A stretch of DNA of 64,000 bases from Hyphomicrobiales bacterium (GTDB lineage: Bacteria > Pseudomonadota > Alphaproteobacteria > Rhizobiales > Rhizobiaceae). The notes under the pieces were generated by a model, which was not told where the DNA came from, searched no databases, and saw nothing but the letters and a program-made list of their open reading frames with translations. Both the position numbers and the translations under genes were made by a program. Shown piece by piece: positions 37,001-46,410 of the stretch; the first letter of the stretch is position 1, and every line of letters starts with the position of its first letter. The stretch covers positions 481,979 to 545,978 of the forward strand of contig UEHQ01000012.1 of the NCBI GenBank assembly GCA_900489925.1. The letters run 5' to 3'.

Positions 37001-40000
37001 AGATCGGGTTGATGGCGTTGTTTCCGGTTACAGGATCATATTCGCCGAAGTGCGCGTTGGTGATGCGGATAAACGGTGTATCGGCAGCACCCCAGTTCGG
37101 GTTGTCTTCATTGTTGCCGTGTCCCGACAGGGCTCGTACGCCGCCGAAACCTTCGGTGTCGTCATCGCCGGGTAAAGCCGACTGGCCGTTTACTAGGTTC
37201 TTGAGTCCCGCAAGGTCGGCAGCTGTGTATGCGAACTTGCCGGTGACCCCGTCGTCATTACCCGGCGTTGTCGGCGCGTTCTGGAACTGCGGAGGCACGG
37301 CACCGGTAAACGTGATCGAGTGCGTACCATTCGACAACGTCTTCGTACCATTGGCATTGGTGGTCATGGTGTAGCTGGCAAGATCACTTCCCGGCGCCAG
37401 TTCCACCACATCCTGTGGCCGCAGGTTGCCGACGAGCGTGTCGTGGCCGCCATTGGAGCGGAACAGAATTCGATGCGCAGACTGCAGGCCCGCGAGATCG
37501 ACCGTATCATCGCCCTGATCTCCGTTTACCGTGATGGTGTTGAAGGCAAGGTTGGTCGGCGAAAAGTCGCCGCTCGTTATGACCGTATCATTGCCGGCAC
37601 CCGTGTTGATGACAATTTCCTCGATGCCAGAGAGTTCGGCCACGATCGAATTGAAGTTGGTGCCGTTGCGGGTGATGACGATCTCGGTGGTCGCCGCCAA
37701 CTGTGCAACGTTGTTGTTTGGCAGTGCATCCCAGGCCGCCCGGGTCATGACACGGAAGGTCTCTGCACTGGCATCGCCATTGATCACCATCGTGTCGCCG
37801 ACGGCAGTGTTCGCGCCGCCGTTGACGATATCCCGACCCTCGCCGACGTTCCAGACGACGGTGTCGTCGCCATCGCCGCCGTTGATCGTATCGGTCCCTT
37901 CACCACCTTGAATGATGTCGTTTCCGGCATTGCCGTTTATCGTGTCATTGCCATCGAAGCCGAGGATGAGCTCGGCATTGGCGCCGCCATTGACGGCTCC
38001 GTTGCTTGCATCCGTGCCCTGCACAAGGTTGCCGGCAGCGGTGGAATAGACCGTTGCGCCGAACTGCAGCTGTTCGATGCTGGAGAGCGTATCCGAACCG
38101 CCTGCGCCCGAGACCACCAGGCTCGCCCCGGCAAGCGCAAAGCGATGCTCCGCGGCCGAACCGGTAAACAAGACGCGGTCGGTACCAGTCCCACCCGTGA
38201 AGGTGTTGTTGTTAACGTCGCCGGTAAAGACGTCGTTGCCGCTTCCGCCCGTAACGTTCTCGATGCCTGAGATCGACGTGAACCCGCTCGCCGCACCGGC
38301 CGAGAGATCGACATTGACGGCCGCCGTTGTCGTATAAGCCAGCGTATCCGTCCCGACGCCCAGATCGGCCGTTATGCGCTCGATACCGGTGATCGTGCCG
38401 CCGCCCTCGATCTGGGTGATCGACGTACCATTGTAGGCCACACTCAACGTCTCGGCGTCGGTTCCACCACTATCGATAATCGCCAATGTGTCGGTGTCCG
38501 CACCACCAGCGATCGCATCGCTGCCGCCGGCGCCTTCATCGATGTCGTAGACGATCGTATCGTTTCCTGCTCCGCCGTCGATCGTGTCGTTGCCTTCGCC
38601 GCCAACGATCAGGTCATCATCGCCGCCACCGCTGAGGGTGTCGTTGCCTGCGTTGCCGAACAGCAAGTCGCGCCCGGCGCCACCGGTCAATCGGTCGACA
38701 CCCGTTTCGCCGGCGATCACATTATTGCCGGTCGTAACGGCCACCGTCCTTGCGGTCGGGGCGCCGCTATTGGCGGGATCAGCGGTGCTGATGGCGTAGT
38801 CACCAGCACCCAGCTGATAACCAGCAAAGGAACCACCGTTGAAATTGATCAGTTCGATGCCTTCATTGGTGTTGTCGAAATGATCGATTGCCGTGACCTG
38901 CTGGCCATTGAACTCGACAACCAGGTTTCCGTTCTGTGTCCCCGTATCGCTGTCGGACACCGACAGGGACGTCAGAGCAGCGCCTCCGGTGGCGATGATG
39001 ATGCGATCGGCCGCGCCGGCCGTTTCGGCGATCGTGTCATCCCCGGCGACAAGTTCGAAGCGGTAGGTGTCGCTGCCAAGGCCGCCGGACAGCGTGTTAT
39101 TGTTTGCGTTGCCGGTAATTGTGTCGTCGAAGTTACTACCGGTGACATTTTCCACTGCGGCAATGGTGTCGTTGCCATCTGCCCCGGTTGCAGCACCTGT
39201 CGCCAGGTTGACAGTGACCGAGCCGATTGCTCCGGCATAGGTGACCGTATCGGTCCCTGCGCCGCCGTTCATAACGTCGTTGCCAAGACCGCCATTCAAG
39301 GTGTCGTTACCAGCCCCCCCGTTGATGACGTCGTTACCGTCTAGACCGCTCAGCACATCGTCGCCATTTCGGCCATTGAGGAGATTGGGGTCAGCGCTAC
39401 CGGCAAACGGCGCGACAAGGGTCCCGTCATTGCCATTGGTGCCGACACGGGCAGTCATCTCGGAGACGACAGTTTCTGGGAACCCTCCGTTATCGGTGTA
39501 GCTAACGATGACCCGGTAGAATGTCCCCGCTACGACGTTGTTGATCGTCGCGGCCGTTGCTCCCACCACGTTTGTCCACGGCCCGTTTCCAGGTGCAGCG
39601 GAGCTCTGCCACTGATAGCTGAAGCCGCTGGTCGGCTTGCCGTTTTCGTCCTGGATTCCAGCCGTGTCGACTGTCAGATCGTCATCGATCCCGGTGATCG
39701 TCGGCGCGCCTGTCGCTGGCGAATTGGTCAAGCGAATCCGCGTGCCATCAGCGAATTGCGCCCACTCGACGTTCCGAAGCGTATCGACGCCATCAGAGAC
39801 CAGATTTCCGCCGGTCAATGGGTCGACAACGTTGGACACGGTGACATGCGAGATCGTCGTGACCATCCCCTGGCCCGTGCCGGTGCGGGTAATCGTGTAG
39901 TTGGCAGAGACGTCGTTGTAGTAGGCGACGTCCTGGTCGGCTGCGCTCGCGCCATCGGTCAGGATCTCGCGCACGATCTGCATCTGGGTCGGCACGATGG

Positions 40001-43000
40001 TTCGATCGACGAGGAGTTCGAACAGCGACTTGCCCCGCCAGGCGGTGATTGCGAAGTCGTCCGCGAACACGTGCCGCATGCTGTCGACCGTGGCGATTTC
40101 GGGGCCGCTGCCATCGGCATTCTGATGGATGCCGATCCGGACGTTCAGCCACCGGTCGCCGTCGAGAATATCATCCCCGCCATTGCCCCGGAGGTTGTCG
40201 CTGCCTGCACCACCCAGCAGGATGTTGCCGCTTTCGAAGAAGCCGGTTGGCCCGACCTGAACGATCTGGGACAGGTTCCGGATACGATCGATGCCGGCCT
40301 GGTCCAGACCGTCGTTGAAGAATACCCCTTCGGTCGTGCCAACCGTCGCGCCCGGCGCAATGTCGCCGAACACCCGGCTGTCGCCGATCAGCGTGTCGTC
40401 ATGGTCCCAGCCCGACAGCGCTTCCACCTTGTCGAAGCGATTGCGCAGGATATCTGCCTGCTCCGTCGTGAAGATCGGGATGTTCATGTCGGCATAGCCA
40501 TTGAGTGCCATGCCCTTGAAGATCGCCCAGTCGAAACCGAACATGCCTTCGTTGCGCATGACGCTTTCGCCCTGCACCATGATGTCGTCGCCGGATTCCG
40601 CGTCGAAATCATGCTCTTCGTTTCCGGCGAACATCACATCATGGCCGATGATCGTCGAATTGAAGAACAGCTCGGAATTGTCGCCGGCAGTCGTATCAAA
40701 GCCGCCGCCGGCCTCGATCCAGTCGTCGCCTTCGTTGCCCATCAGGAAGTCGACGCCATCGCCGCCGGCGATAAAGTCGTCGCCCTCGCCGCCAAACACC
40801 TCGGTGTCATCGACGCCGACGAAGATGACGTCCTTGCCGGTGCCGCCCATCAGGATGTCGATACCGTTGGAATTGGCGATGACGTCATTGCCTTCATCCC
40901 CCTTGAGGAAGTCGCCGCTATCGCCGCTGTCGGTGATGATATCGTCGCCGCCGCCGCCGTTCACGAGATCGACGCCGGCGCCAGATTCAATGCGATCGTT
41001 ACCGTCATCGCCCCAGATGCCGTCATCGCCGAAATCGGTGATGATCGTGTCATTGCCGATCGTGCCGCCGACGACGACGTGCTCGCCGCCCGTGAACCGA
41101 ATATAATTGGGATCGGCGCCAACCGTGCCGGGGTCGTCGCGAACCACCTTGCCGAGCCCCATTGCTTCCAACGCAGCATCGGTACCGATGGGATCAACGC
41201 CATCGACATCCGCCCCATTGTAGTCCACCTGATTGGCTGGATTGACCTCGAGGACGAAGTCGTAGGCTGCGAAGGCGTCCACGCCGATATGGCGGCTGAT
41301 AATGTCGTCGGCAGTGCCGCGAATGCCGTCTGCTCCGGGCTGGGCGATGTCGGTATTCGCCATGATCATCTTGGCGAAGGAGTTCTGCTCCAGCATATGG
41401 AGGAAATTCTGACCCTGGGTGCGGGTCAGGTAGTAGAGCCGGTCGCCATCCTGCAGCGCTTCGAGCTGTGCTTCAAAGATCGCATTGAAGGTGGAACCCA
41501 GGAAGCCGCCGAATTCCATCTGCTTTTCGGCAAGGCCGCCGATCCAGAGATCGATTGTATCGAGACCGCTGTTGGCCGCACTCCAGCTGCCCGTGCTGTT
41601 CAGGAAGCTCAACCGATCGGCGGGGACTTCGGCAACCGATCCCAACGCCTCACCAAACACTAGCGCCCATGCGGCGTCGCGCTTGCCGGCGACGGTCGTT
41701 TGCGCGGTGATCGACGTGTGCGTGCCATAGGCGGCGATGAAATTCACAACCGAGATCGGGTTCTTCAGGTTGGCCGCGAAATCGGTCCAGCTGCCATACG
41801 GCGTCAGGAAGCTCGAGCCGGTTGCCGCGAAAAGCTGCGTGCGTGCATCGTTCAGCGAGGGGATGCCCGTATCACGGCCGCGTGCAATGTTGATGGATGC
41901 GAGATCAAGCGGCAGGCCGAGCAGATTGTTGCGCAACGCGCCGGTTATGAACTCGTCGATCTCGTTGCCTCGCTCGATCGTCATGCCGCGCACGATGGCG
42001 CCGGCCGCCTGGTCGGCGGTGATGAACGGGTCGTTCGCCTCGTTCTGCGGGGTATTTGGATCGTCTACTGCGGGAGCAGTCCCATCGTTGTTGAAGGCAA
42101 GCGGGTTCAGGAATGCGGTGATCAACCCCATATCGTCCGTCGTGATGCTGCCGTCCGCGTTGAGATGGATTCTCGGCATGCTCTCCGTCAGCATCGAGTG
42201 ACCGAAGCGATAGACGGTGTTGGCGAATTCGGAGAAGATCGCCGGATTGATATCGGTGATGTTGTTGAAGACGAAGGGATCGATCGCCGGCTGTATCTTG
42301 CGGGCGAACTCCTCGAAGACTAGGTGCTGGTACTGCATTTCCGTGGCAAAGCGGCCCGCCTGGAACAGGCGTTCGCCATCCCAGTCGAGCGTATCCGCAT
42401 AGGCCAGCCTCTGGACAGCGCTCATCGTTGCGAATGCCGGATCCAGCCCCTCGATATCACCGACGAGCCATTCGTTGATGAAGTCGATGTCGCCGCTCTG
42501 CAGGATGGTCAATCTTTGAGAGTCGACCTGGCGGTTGTGCTCGGAGTGGAAGATATGGTGGACGGCCGTCAGGCCGATGTTCTCGTTGCCGCGCCCATCG
42601 CCGGTGATGAAATGGGCGTCGAGAAGCTCGTCGTCATAGGCAACCTTGCGCCCTCGGTAGTCCAAGGCGATGTCGTTGCCGGCAACGTCGTCGCTGTCCG
42701 GAGCAATCGGCGTGTCACCGAGAGGCCCGGCAGGCCCGTCGGGATCGAAGACGCCGGTCGGTACGGCGTTGTGAGCGATATCGTCAAGGAAGGCGTGTCC
42801 TGTGCGCACGGCGCCGGTCAAGGTGCCGTTCGTGACCGTAAATGTATTCACAGGATTTGCGAGGTTGCCTTCCACGACGACGTCGTCCGCCGTGTTGGGA
42901 ATGCCGTCCGCGCCAATGCCGAGCACCAGCAATGGCAATCCGTTGGCACCGCGAATGAACTCCCCGTAAAGATCCGTCCGCAACAGAGGCAGATTGACGA

Positions 43001-44270
43001 CATCCCGATCGGTCAACTCGATTCCCAGGAAATCGCGCGCCTGCGCCTTGATATCCCTCCACGTCGGCAGGCCGTTATCCGAGCCGTCGAGCAGCTTTCC
43101 CGTGGCAACCGGGCGCGCATCGGGAACGCTGTCTGGATCGGCCGTATCCACGGAGAACTTGTATTCGCGCAGGAACACCTGATGCGACGGATGCGATGTA
43201 TAAGTCTGGTTCTGATCGACGAAAGGCGTCGTCGTATTGGTATGCTCGCCATTGGCATCCGGTGTCGCGCGCGTCAGCACCATGAAGTTGGTGTGGCCGT
43301 CGTCCGGCGTGCCGGCAATGCCATCGGCGCCCTTGTCGTAAAGTGGATCGTCCGCCTGCAGCGGGATGTAGACGGTGCCGTTGCTTCCCTTGGTAATCAG
43401 ATCGAGGCCGTGGTCGAAGAACTGGCCGAAGAACGTCATCCAGGCATTGAACGGCTTGGACAGTCCTTCATCCGGCGCGACGTTCGGGATAACCAACGAA
43501 CCCTGTGCGTTGATCGTCAGGCCAAGTTCCTGCGCAAGCGCGGTGAACGCTGCGGCGGGATCGGCGGCCACCAGCTCGGCATGCACAAGCGTTGCTTCGG
43601 CGTCGCTGAGCGCGGCTGCGGCATCCTGAATTGCATCGATGGTCGCCGAGCTGGGCGCAGCAGTGTAGGCCGCGACAGCCTGGTCCAACTCGCTTTCGGC
43701 CGATTGAACAGCTGTTTGCGCCTCGGTGAGCGCTGCCGCTGCCTGCGCAGCGGTCACGCGTCCCGCCATCAGGCGTTCGAGGTCCGCGTGTGGATCCTCG
43801 GAGCCAGCAAACTTCAGAGCGGCAAGAATTGCCGCTGGGTTGTTCAGGCTCATGTCGACCACAAGGTTGGAAATCAAACGCGGGTCGGCGTCGGCGACGC
43901 TTCCGGGGGCGCCGTAGTCCGTGTTGGTTACGGGCGTCGCAGGTCCGGGGCCATCGGGGTCGAAGGTGTCTCCGTCCTGATCATTGACGAAGCTTCCGTC
44001 GAGCAATCTTGGCATCGGCTGGTCGGCTGAGCCCCAGGTCTCGCGTCCTGGGACGATATTGTTATAGGTCCCATCGACGGTTCTCAAACCGACGGGAACG
44101 TGAGGATCAGGAATGGCCAACAGGGCGCCGGGCGTGCTTGGGTCCACCACGTTACCTTCGGCATCAACGTAGATTTCGGTTAGTGCTGTGCCCGCCGCGT
44201 GTGCTTCGGCGACCTTGATCTGACGCAGAATGAAAATCATGTCCTGCAGGTTCAATGTAAACGCGGCCAT
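34002..44270 (-). CDS. Giant RTX protein with two animal-type haem peroxidase domains (MopA-like)
   Basis: This is about 3422 residues from the ATG at 44270, preceded by GGAGGGAGAGAGC. Peroxidase domain 1 (about 280-960) has FFGQFFDHGLDL (distal Gln283/His287), GDGRGNENIGLTAVHHIFHS (Arg560, Glu563), HNR, VYRFGHSML (proximal His691) and INIARGRDTGIP. RTX repeats (GGEGDDFIAGG) follow, then a domain with SFELLVDRTIV-like sequence, an Ig-like stretch (GFSYQWQSSAAPGNGPW) and further RTX blocks. Peroxidase domain 2 (about 2455-3000) repeats the set: AFGQYFDHGLDF (His2463), GDGRGNENFALT (Arg2655, Glu2658) and VYRVGHSLIG (His2752). Its last motif reads FNVARAWDVGLG instead of RGRD. An Asp/Gly-rich linker and a final RTX block with secretion end ADFVLMLKGNLNLTTSDF close it. 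Related RTX peroxidases (MopA of Aurantimonas and others) oxidise Mn(II); that activity here is inference. Confidence 0.9.
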   Translation of the reverse strand: MAAFTLNLQDMIFILRQIKVAEAHAAGTALTEIYVDAEGNVVDPSTPGALLAIPDPHVPVGLRTVDGTYNNIVPGRETWGSADQPMPRLLDGSFVNDQDGDTFDPDGPGPATPVTNTDYGAPGSVADADPRLISNLVVDMSLNNPAAILAALKFAGSEDPHADLERLMAGRVTAAQAAAALTEAQTAVQSAESELDQAVAAYTAAPSSATIDAIQDAAAALSDAEATLVHAELVAADPAAAFTALAQELGLTINAQGSLVIPNVAPDEGLSKPFNAWMTFFGQFFDHGLDLITKGSNGTVYIPLQADDPLYDKGADGIAGTPDDGHTNFMVLTRATPDANGEHTNTTTPFVDQNQTYTSHPSHQVFLREYKFSVDTADPDSVPDARPVATGKLLDGSDNGLPTWRDIKAQARDFLGIELTDRDVVNLPLLRTDLYGEFIRGANGLPLLVLGIGADGIPNTADDVVVEGNLANPVNTFTVTNGTLTGAVRTGHAFLDDIAHNAVPTGVFDPDGPAGPLGDTPIAPDSDDVAGNDIALDYRGRKVAYDDELLDAHFITGDGRGNENIGLTAVHHIFHSEHNRQVDSQRLTILQSGDIDFINEWLVGDIEGLDPAFATMSAVQRLAYADTLDWDGERLFQAGRFATEMQYQHLVFEEFARKIQPAIDPFVFNNITDINPAIFSEFANTVYRFGHSMLTESMPRIHLNADGSITTDDMGLITAFLNPLAFNNDGTAPAVDDPNTPQNEANDPFITADQAAGAIVRGMTIERGNEIDEFITGALRNNLLGLPLDLASINIARGRDTGIPSLNDARTQLFAATGSSFLTPYGSWTDFAANLKNPISVVNFIAAYGTHTSITAQTTVAGKRDAAWALVFGEALGSVAEVPADRLSFLNSTGSWSAANSGLDTIDLWIGGLAEKQMEFGGFLGSTFNAIFEAQLEALQDGDRLYYLTRTQGQNFLHMLEQNSFAKMIMANTDIAQPGADGIRGTADDIISRHIGVDAFAAYDFVLEVNPANQVDYNGADVDGVDPIGTDAALEAMGLGKVVRDDPGTVGADPNYIRFTGGEHVVVGGTIGNDTIITDFGDDGIWGDDGNDRIESGAGVDLVNGGGGDDIITDSGDSGDFLKGDEGNDVIANSNGIDILMGGTGKDVIFVGVDDTEVFGGEGDDFIAGGDGVDFLMGNEGDDWIEAGGGFDTTAGDNSELFFNSTIIGHDVMFAGNEEHDFDAESGDDIMVQGESVMRNEGMFGFDWAIFKGMALNGYADMNIPIFTTEQADILRNRFDKVEALSGWDHDDTLIGDSRVFGDIAPGATVGTTEGVFFNDGLDQAGIDRIRNLSQIVQVGPTGFFESGNILLGGAGSDNLRGNGGDDILDGDRWLNVRIGIHQNADGSGPEIATVDSMRHVFADDFAITAWRGKSLFELLVDRTIVPTQMQIVREILTDGASAADQDVAYYNDVSANYTITRTGTGQGMVTTISHVTVSNVVDPLTGGNLVSDGVDTLRNVEWAQFADGTRIRLTNSPATGAPTITGIDDDLTVDTAGIQDENGKPTSGFSYQWQSSAAPGNGPWTNVVGATAATINNVVAGTFYRVIVSYTDNGGFPETVVSEMTARVGTNGNDGTLVAPFAGSADPNLLNGRNGDDVLSGLDGNDVINGGAGNDTLNGGLGNDVMNGGAGTDTVTYAGAIGSVTVNLATGAATGADGNDTIAAVENVTGSNFDDTITGNANNNTLSGGLGSDTYRFELVAGDDTIAETAGAADRIIIATGGAALTSLSVSDSDTGTQNGNLVVEFNGQQVTAIDHFDNTNEGIELINFNGGSFAGYQLGAGDYAISTADPANSGAPTARTVAVTTGNNVIAGETGVDRLTGGAGRDLLFGNAGNDTLSGGGDDDLIVGGEGNDTIDGGAGNDTIVYDIDEGAGGSDAIAGGADTDTLAIIDSGGTDAETLSVAYNGTSITQIEGGGTITGIERITADLGVGTDTLAYTTTAAVNVDLSAGAASGFTSISGIENVTGGSGNDVFTGDVNNNTFTGGTGTDRVLFTGSAAEHRFALAGASLVVSGAGGSDTLSSIEQLQFGATVYSTAAGNLVQGTDASNGAVNGGANAELILGFDGNDTINGNAGNDIIQGGEGTDTINGGDGDDTVVWNVGEGRDIVNGGANTAVGDTMVINGDASAETFRVMTRAAWDALPNNNVAQLAATTEIVITRNGTNFNSIVAELSGIEEIVINTGAGNDTVITSGDFSPTNLAFNTITVNGDQGDDTVDLAGLQSAHRILFRSNGGHDTLVGNLRPQDVVELAPGSDLASYTMTTNANGTKTLSNGTHSITFTGAVPPQFQNAPTTPGNDDGVTGKFAYTAADLAGLKNLVNGQSALPGDDDTEGFGGVRALSGHGNNEDNPNWGAADTPFIRITNAHFGEYDPVTGNNAINPIFDGLDPRNISNILGAQEADLPKNASNANIFFMAFGQYFDHGLDFLSKGGNGTVQIGAPGSGSPGSGNPADLTRGTVYAIDENGVTQHINKTSPFVDQNQAYGSHELVGQFLRESDGNRGVGSHLFQGAVDPSNPEFRLLPTLRELIQHHWQANTIFHDPALPGGQISFRDYYSHYPISETATGNLFDEVTGAFDPDVLKGAAANFMGSGHALLLDTNPFVSLLDHYVVGDGRGNENFALTAMHTIWARNHNYHVNLLEESGFQGTAEELFQAAKMVNEAEYQRVVFTEFADMLIGGIRGDGDHGFEEYNPDASASISHEFAAAVYRVGHSLIGQTMTVLGPDGQPKQVALFDAFLNPSNDADVFAAPLPPGYVPQPGYEQLGVNSILGGIVTQQAEDVDFNIVDAVRNDLVRINADLFSFNVARAWDVGLGTLNQVRMDLAASQDPYIREAIGYAGNLAAYTSWEDFQTRNNLSNAVIAQFRQAYPDLVLQQGDIASFQAINPDIAVAIQANGTGIVKGIDRVDLWVGGLAEQHINDGMVGQTFWVVLHEQFDRLQEADRFYYLNRFDNFDFYEEFIDGQAFADIVARNTGLTNLSEHIFETEPLDDEDEDDGDDQHNDDDDQEDGPSGPVDDDDDDDLPSGGGDDDEDDDDDDSQSGGDDDDDDDDPPSGSGGDDDDEDDDGPSGGDDDDDVPDDGVAPLPVAARTLIGTVAADILIGAAAGDTILAGAGGDILVGDGGNDILRGEDGDDVVTAGDGDDSVSGGNGDDELHGGSGDDMLFGNAGKDAIHGEAGHDFIEGGAGDDQVWAGAGNDTVIASTGDGDDQYWGGDGADTLDYSIATGNLTVDLGNGFMQRGQVSGGSTGTDIVYGFENVVTGSGHDTITATVEANIMDGGLGNDTFRFLSAAAANGDTIHGFQPGDKIDFSSIDANTSTAGVQHFTLGSSLTAAGQISVTHEVLNGTEFTVIHGNVDANTDADFVLMLKGNLNLTTSDFNGVS
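34910..35195 (-). repeat. Asp-rich low-complexity linker
   Basis: About 95 codons encode runs of aspartate broken by PSGG units (for example DDDDPPSGSGGDDDDEDD). They lie between peroxidase domain 2 and the last RTX block. GAC/GAT codons alternate, so it is a microsatellite-like stretch (TCGTCATCATC on the + strand) prone to length change. Confidence 0.9.
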
Positions 44271-44582
44271 TGCTCTCTCCCTCCGAAGCAAAACGACCCT
44301 GCGGAACAGTTGTTACATTTGTTCCGCAAGCATAAATGATGTCGTTACTTTTATAACTTCGGCCTGAGCGCCCACACAGAGAACAAGGTCGCGTGATTTT
44401 CGAGACGTTGGTGTAGGCCGTCCGGAACGAAAGTCAGTATATCCATCAGACTAAAGTCGCATCGACACTGGGGATCGCGAAACGCGCCGAAGGAGTGGCG
44501 GCGGTGCACAAGTTTGCTGTTGGCAGATGCAATATTGCGAAATACTGATATAAATCAGGAATGTCGTGACTCGGGGGGAAGC
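44271..44582. promoter_or_regulatory. Divergent control region of giant RTX gene and sensor kinase
   Basis: This 312-bp stretch separates the divergent giant gene and kinase gene. AT-rich patches occur near 44310-44365 and 44520-44560. A small inverted repeat CTGAT-ATAA-ATCAG lies at 44545-44558, about 25 bp before the kinase ATG. GGGGGGAA at 44573-44580 is the kinase ribosome site. No confident -35/-10 pair was identified. Confidence 0.4.
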
Positions 44583-46058
44583 ATGACAACCGGGGACATG
44601 GAAACACTGCAACCGGATGGAGATGCCGTCGGCGGGCCCAGAGGCCCGTGGGAGCGAGCGGCAGTTCTGTTCCGGCGGTCCCGTCTCGAGGTCCAGTTCA
44701 TCGTCATCGCATCGCTGATCGTGCTGGTGCTTATGTTCGTTCTCGGCTTATGGACGACGCACAGGATCGAAAAAGCGATCATGAAGGGTGCTGGCGGTGT
44801 CGGCGCCGCTTACCTGCAAACCTTCGTCGAACCGATGATCTCGGATGCGGATATCCAGGCAAAGGCGCTCTCTCCTGAAGTGAAGCAGAAACTCGATGGC
44901 CTCCTCGGCGATAGCCCGCTTGGCCAGCACGTTCGCGAGATCAAGATATGGAACCCCGACGGCAGCCTGTTCTATTCCACTTCGGGCCAGGAACTTGACC
45001 ATGAAGACGCTTTCCCGGAATTGAAGCGCGCACTGGCCGGTGAGGTTGTCGTCTCACGGACCATGGTCGACAAACACAAGTATTCCGACGAGGAGCAGGC
45101 AGCGGAGTATATAGAGGTCTACGCTCCGCTGGTGCGGGATGCATCCGGCGCAACGGTACTCGTCGGCGAATTCTACGAACGGCCCGACTATCTGCTTGCG
45201 GAGATTGGTGGCGCCTGGCGGGCGACGTTCGCCATCGTTCTGTTGGTTTCCGCCCCGATGCTCGCACTTCTTTACATGATCGTGCGCAGTGGCCGTCTCA
45301 TTATCGATCAACAGCGCGCTGCGGCACGCGCAAGCCTGCGCCACGCGTTGGGCCTATCGAACCAGAACAGGCGTTTACGGCTTGAGGCCGAGCGCGCACG
45401 ACTGGAAGCCGGCAAACTCAACGAGAAGATTCTAGACCAGATCGGCAGCGATCTGCACGACGGCCCCATACAGGTTCTAACCCTCGTCAAGCTTCGCTTG
45501 AGCGACCTCGGCGCTCCCCCTCAAGAGCCACGAACCAACCACGTGAATGTCGCGGTCGAAAGCCTGGGCAAGCTCCTGCAATTGATCACCATGACGCTCG
45601 ATGAGATCAGAAACATCTCTTCTGGCCTTGTTCTGCCGGAACTCGACAATCTTTCCGTGAAAGAGACCATACAGCTTGCCGTCCGGCGCTTCACCGACCT
45701 CACCGGACATGTGGTCGACGTCAAGGGAGAGATCCCAACCGATAGCGTTCACGGACATCTCAATATCTGCGTCTACCGCTTTATCCAGGAAGCTTTGATG
45801 AATGCGCAAAGACATGCCCCTGGAAACCTGCAGCAGCTAAGATTCCGAATGCGGCAAAATCGATTGGTGATCGCAGTCGCTGACATCGGCACGCCTCCAA
45901 AATTGGCAAATCCGGCTGCCGAAGACAGGATCCGGCTGGGGAAGCTGATGCAAAAACGCCGCATCCGCGCCTTCGGCGGCAAGATACGCACCATCGCGCG
46001 CGACAACGGTACACTTGTCACGGTCGTGCTGTCATTGGATGAACAAATCGCGGCTTAG
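44583..46058 (+). CDS. NarX/LiaS-type sensor histidine kinase (HisKA_3)
   Basis: This is 491 residues from the ATG at 44583. There are two transmembrane helices: VQFIVIASLIVLVLMFVLGLW (about 37-57) and FAIVLLVSAPMLALLYMIV (about 220-238). They flank a periplasmic sensor of about 160 residues (REIKIWNPDGSLFYS, EYIEVYAPLVRDASG) that looks PAS/CACHE-like. A coiled-coil leads to the dimerisation/phospho-acceptor motif QIGSDLHDGPIQVLTLVKLR. The ATPase domain has N-box FIQEALMNAQRHA, but the D-box reads VADIGTPPKLAN instead of DNGxGF, and the following G-box is replaced by RLGKLMQKRRIRAFGG. ATP binding may be altered. The partner regulator is probably the protein at 27354-28022. Confidence 0.9.
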   Translation: MTTGDMETLQPDGDAVGGPRGPWERAAVLFRRSRLEVQFIVIASLIVLVLMFVLGLWTTHRIEKAIMKGAGGVGAAYLQTFVEPMISDADIQAKALSPEVKQKLDGLLGDSPLGQHVREIKIWNPDGSLFYSTSGQELDHEDAFPELKRALAGEVVVSRTMVDKHKYSDEEQAAEYIEVYAPLVRDASGATVLVGEFYERPDYLLAEIGGAWRATFAIVLLVSAPMLALLYMIVRSGRLIIDQQRAAARASLRHALGLSNQNRRLRLEAERARLEAGKLNEKILDQIGSDLHDGPIQVLTLVKLRLSDLGAPPQEPRTNHVNVAVESLGKLLQLITMTLDEIRNISSGLVLPELDNLSVKETIQLAVRRFTDLTGHVVDVKGEIPTDSVHGHLNICVYRFIQEALMNAQRHAPGNLQQLRFRMRQNRLVIAVADIGTPPKLANPAAEDRIRLGKLMQKRRIRAFGGKIRTIARDNGTLVTVVLSLDEQIAA

Positions 46059-46410
46059 TGTAGCGCAGGCTTTGCCGACCTATCCCCGGCCCACTGCCAA
46101 CCCAGCACTGATGCCGGAACGCCTTTCCATTCGCTGGCAAGCACGATCCACCCTAGCGAAGCAGGTTAGCACGCGCGATACACAGGAGCTGGAAAGAATA
46201 GCATGCATGCCCGCACAATGATCGTGCAGGCTGAAACAGCTGTAACCCGGAGCGACAACGCTATCGTGCCGCCGCTCCAGGTCAGTCCAGAGGTTTGACC
46301 GCCGGCTCTCGCAGTCTGGATGATTGATCCCAGGGGTGATGGGCATCCGCACCCTCCGAAGCACGGGATGCGCTCGACTTCGAGCGCTCCACCGATCACC
46401 GAGGTCAATC
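46059..46410. other. Gap between convergent genes, nothing recognised
   Basis: About 350 bp lies between the kinase stop and the end of the DUF995 gene. Short open frames occur on both strands but none has a ribosome site or recognisable sequence, and no strong terminator hairpin is visible. Confidence 0.5.

Noticed and set aside
39756..44030. Long + strand open frames (635 and 568 codons) within the giant gene
   Set aside because: They are antisense shadows of the peroxidase/RTX gene, with no ribosome sites and no recognisable domains.
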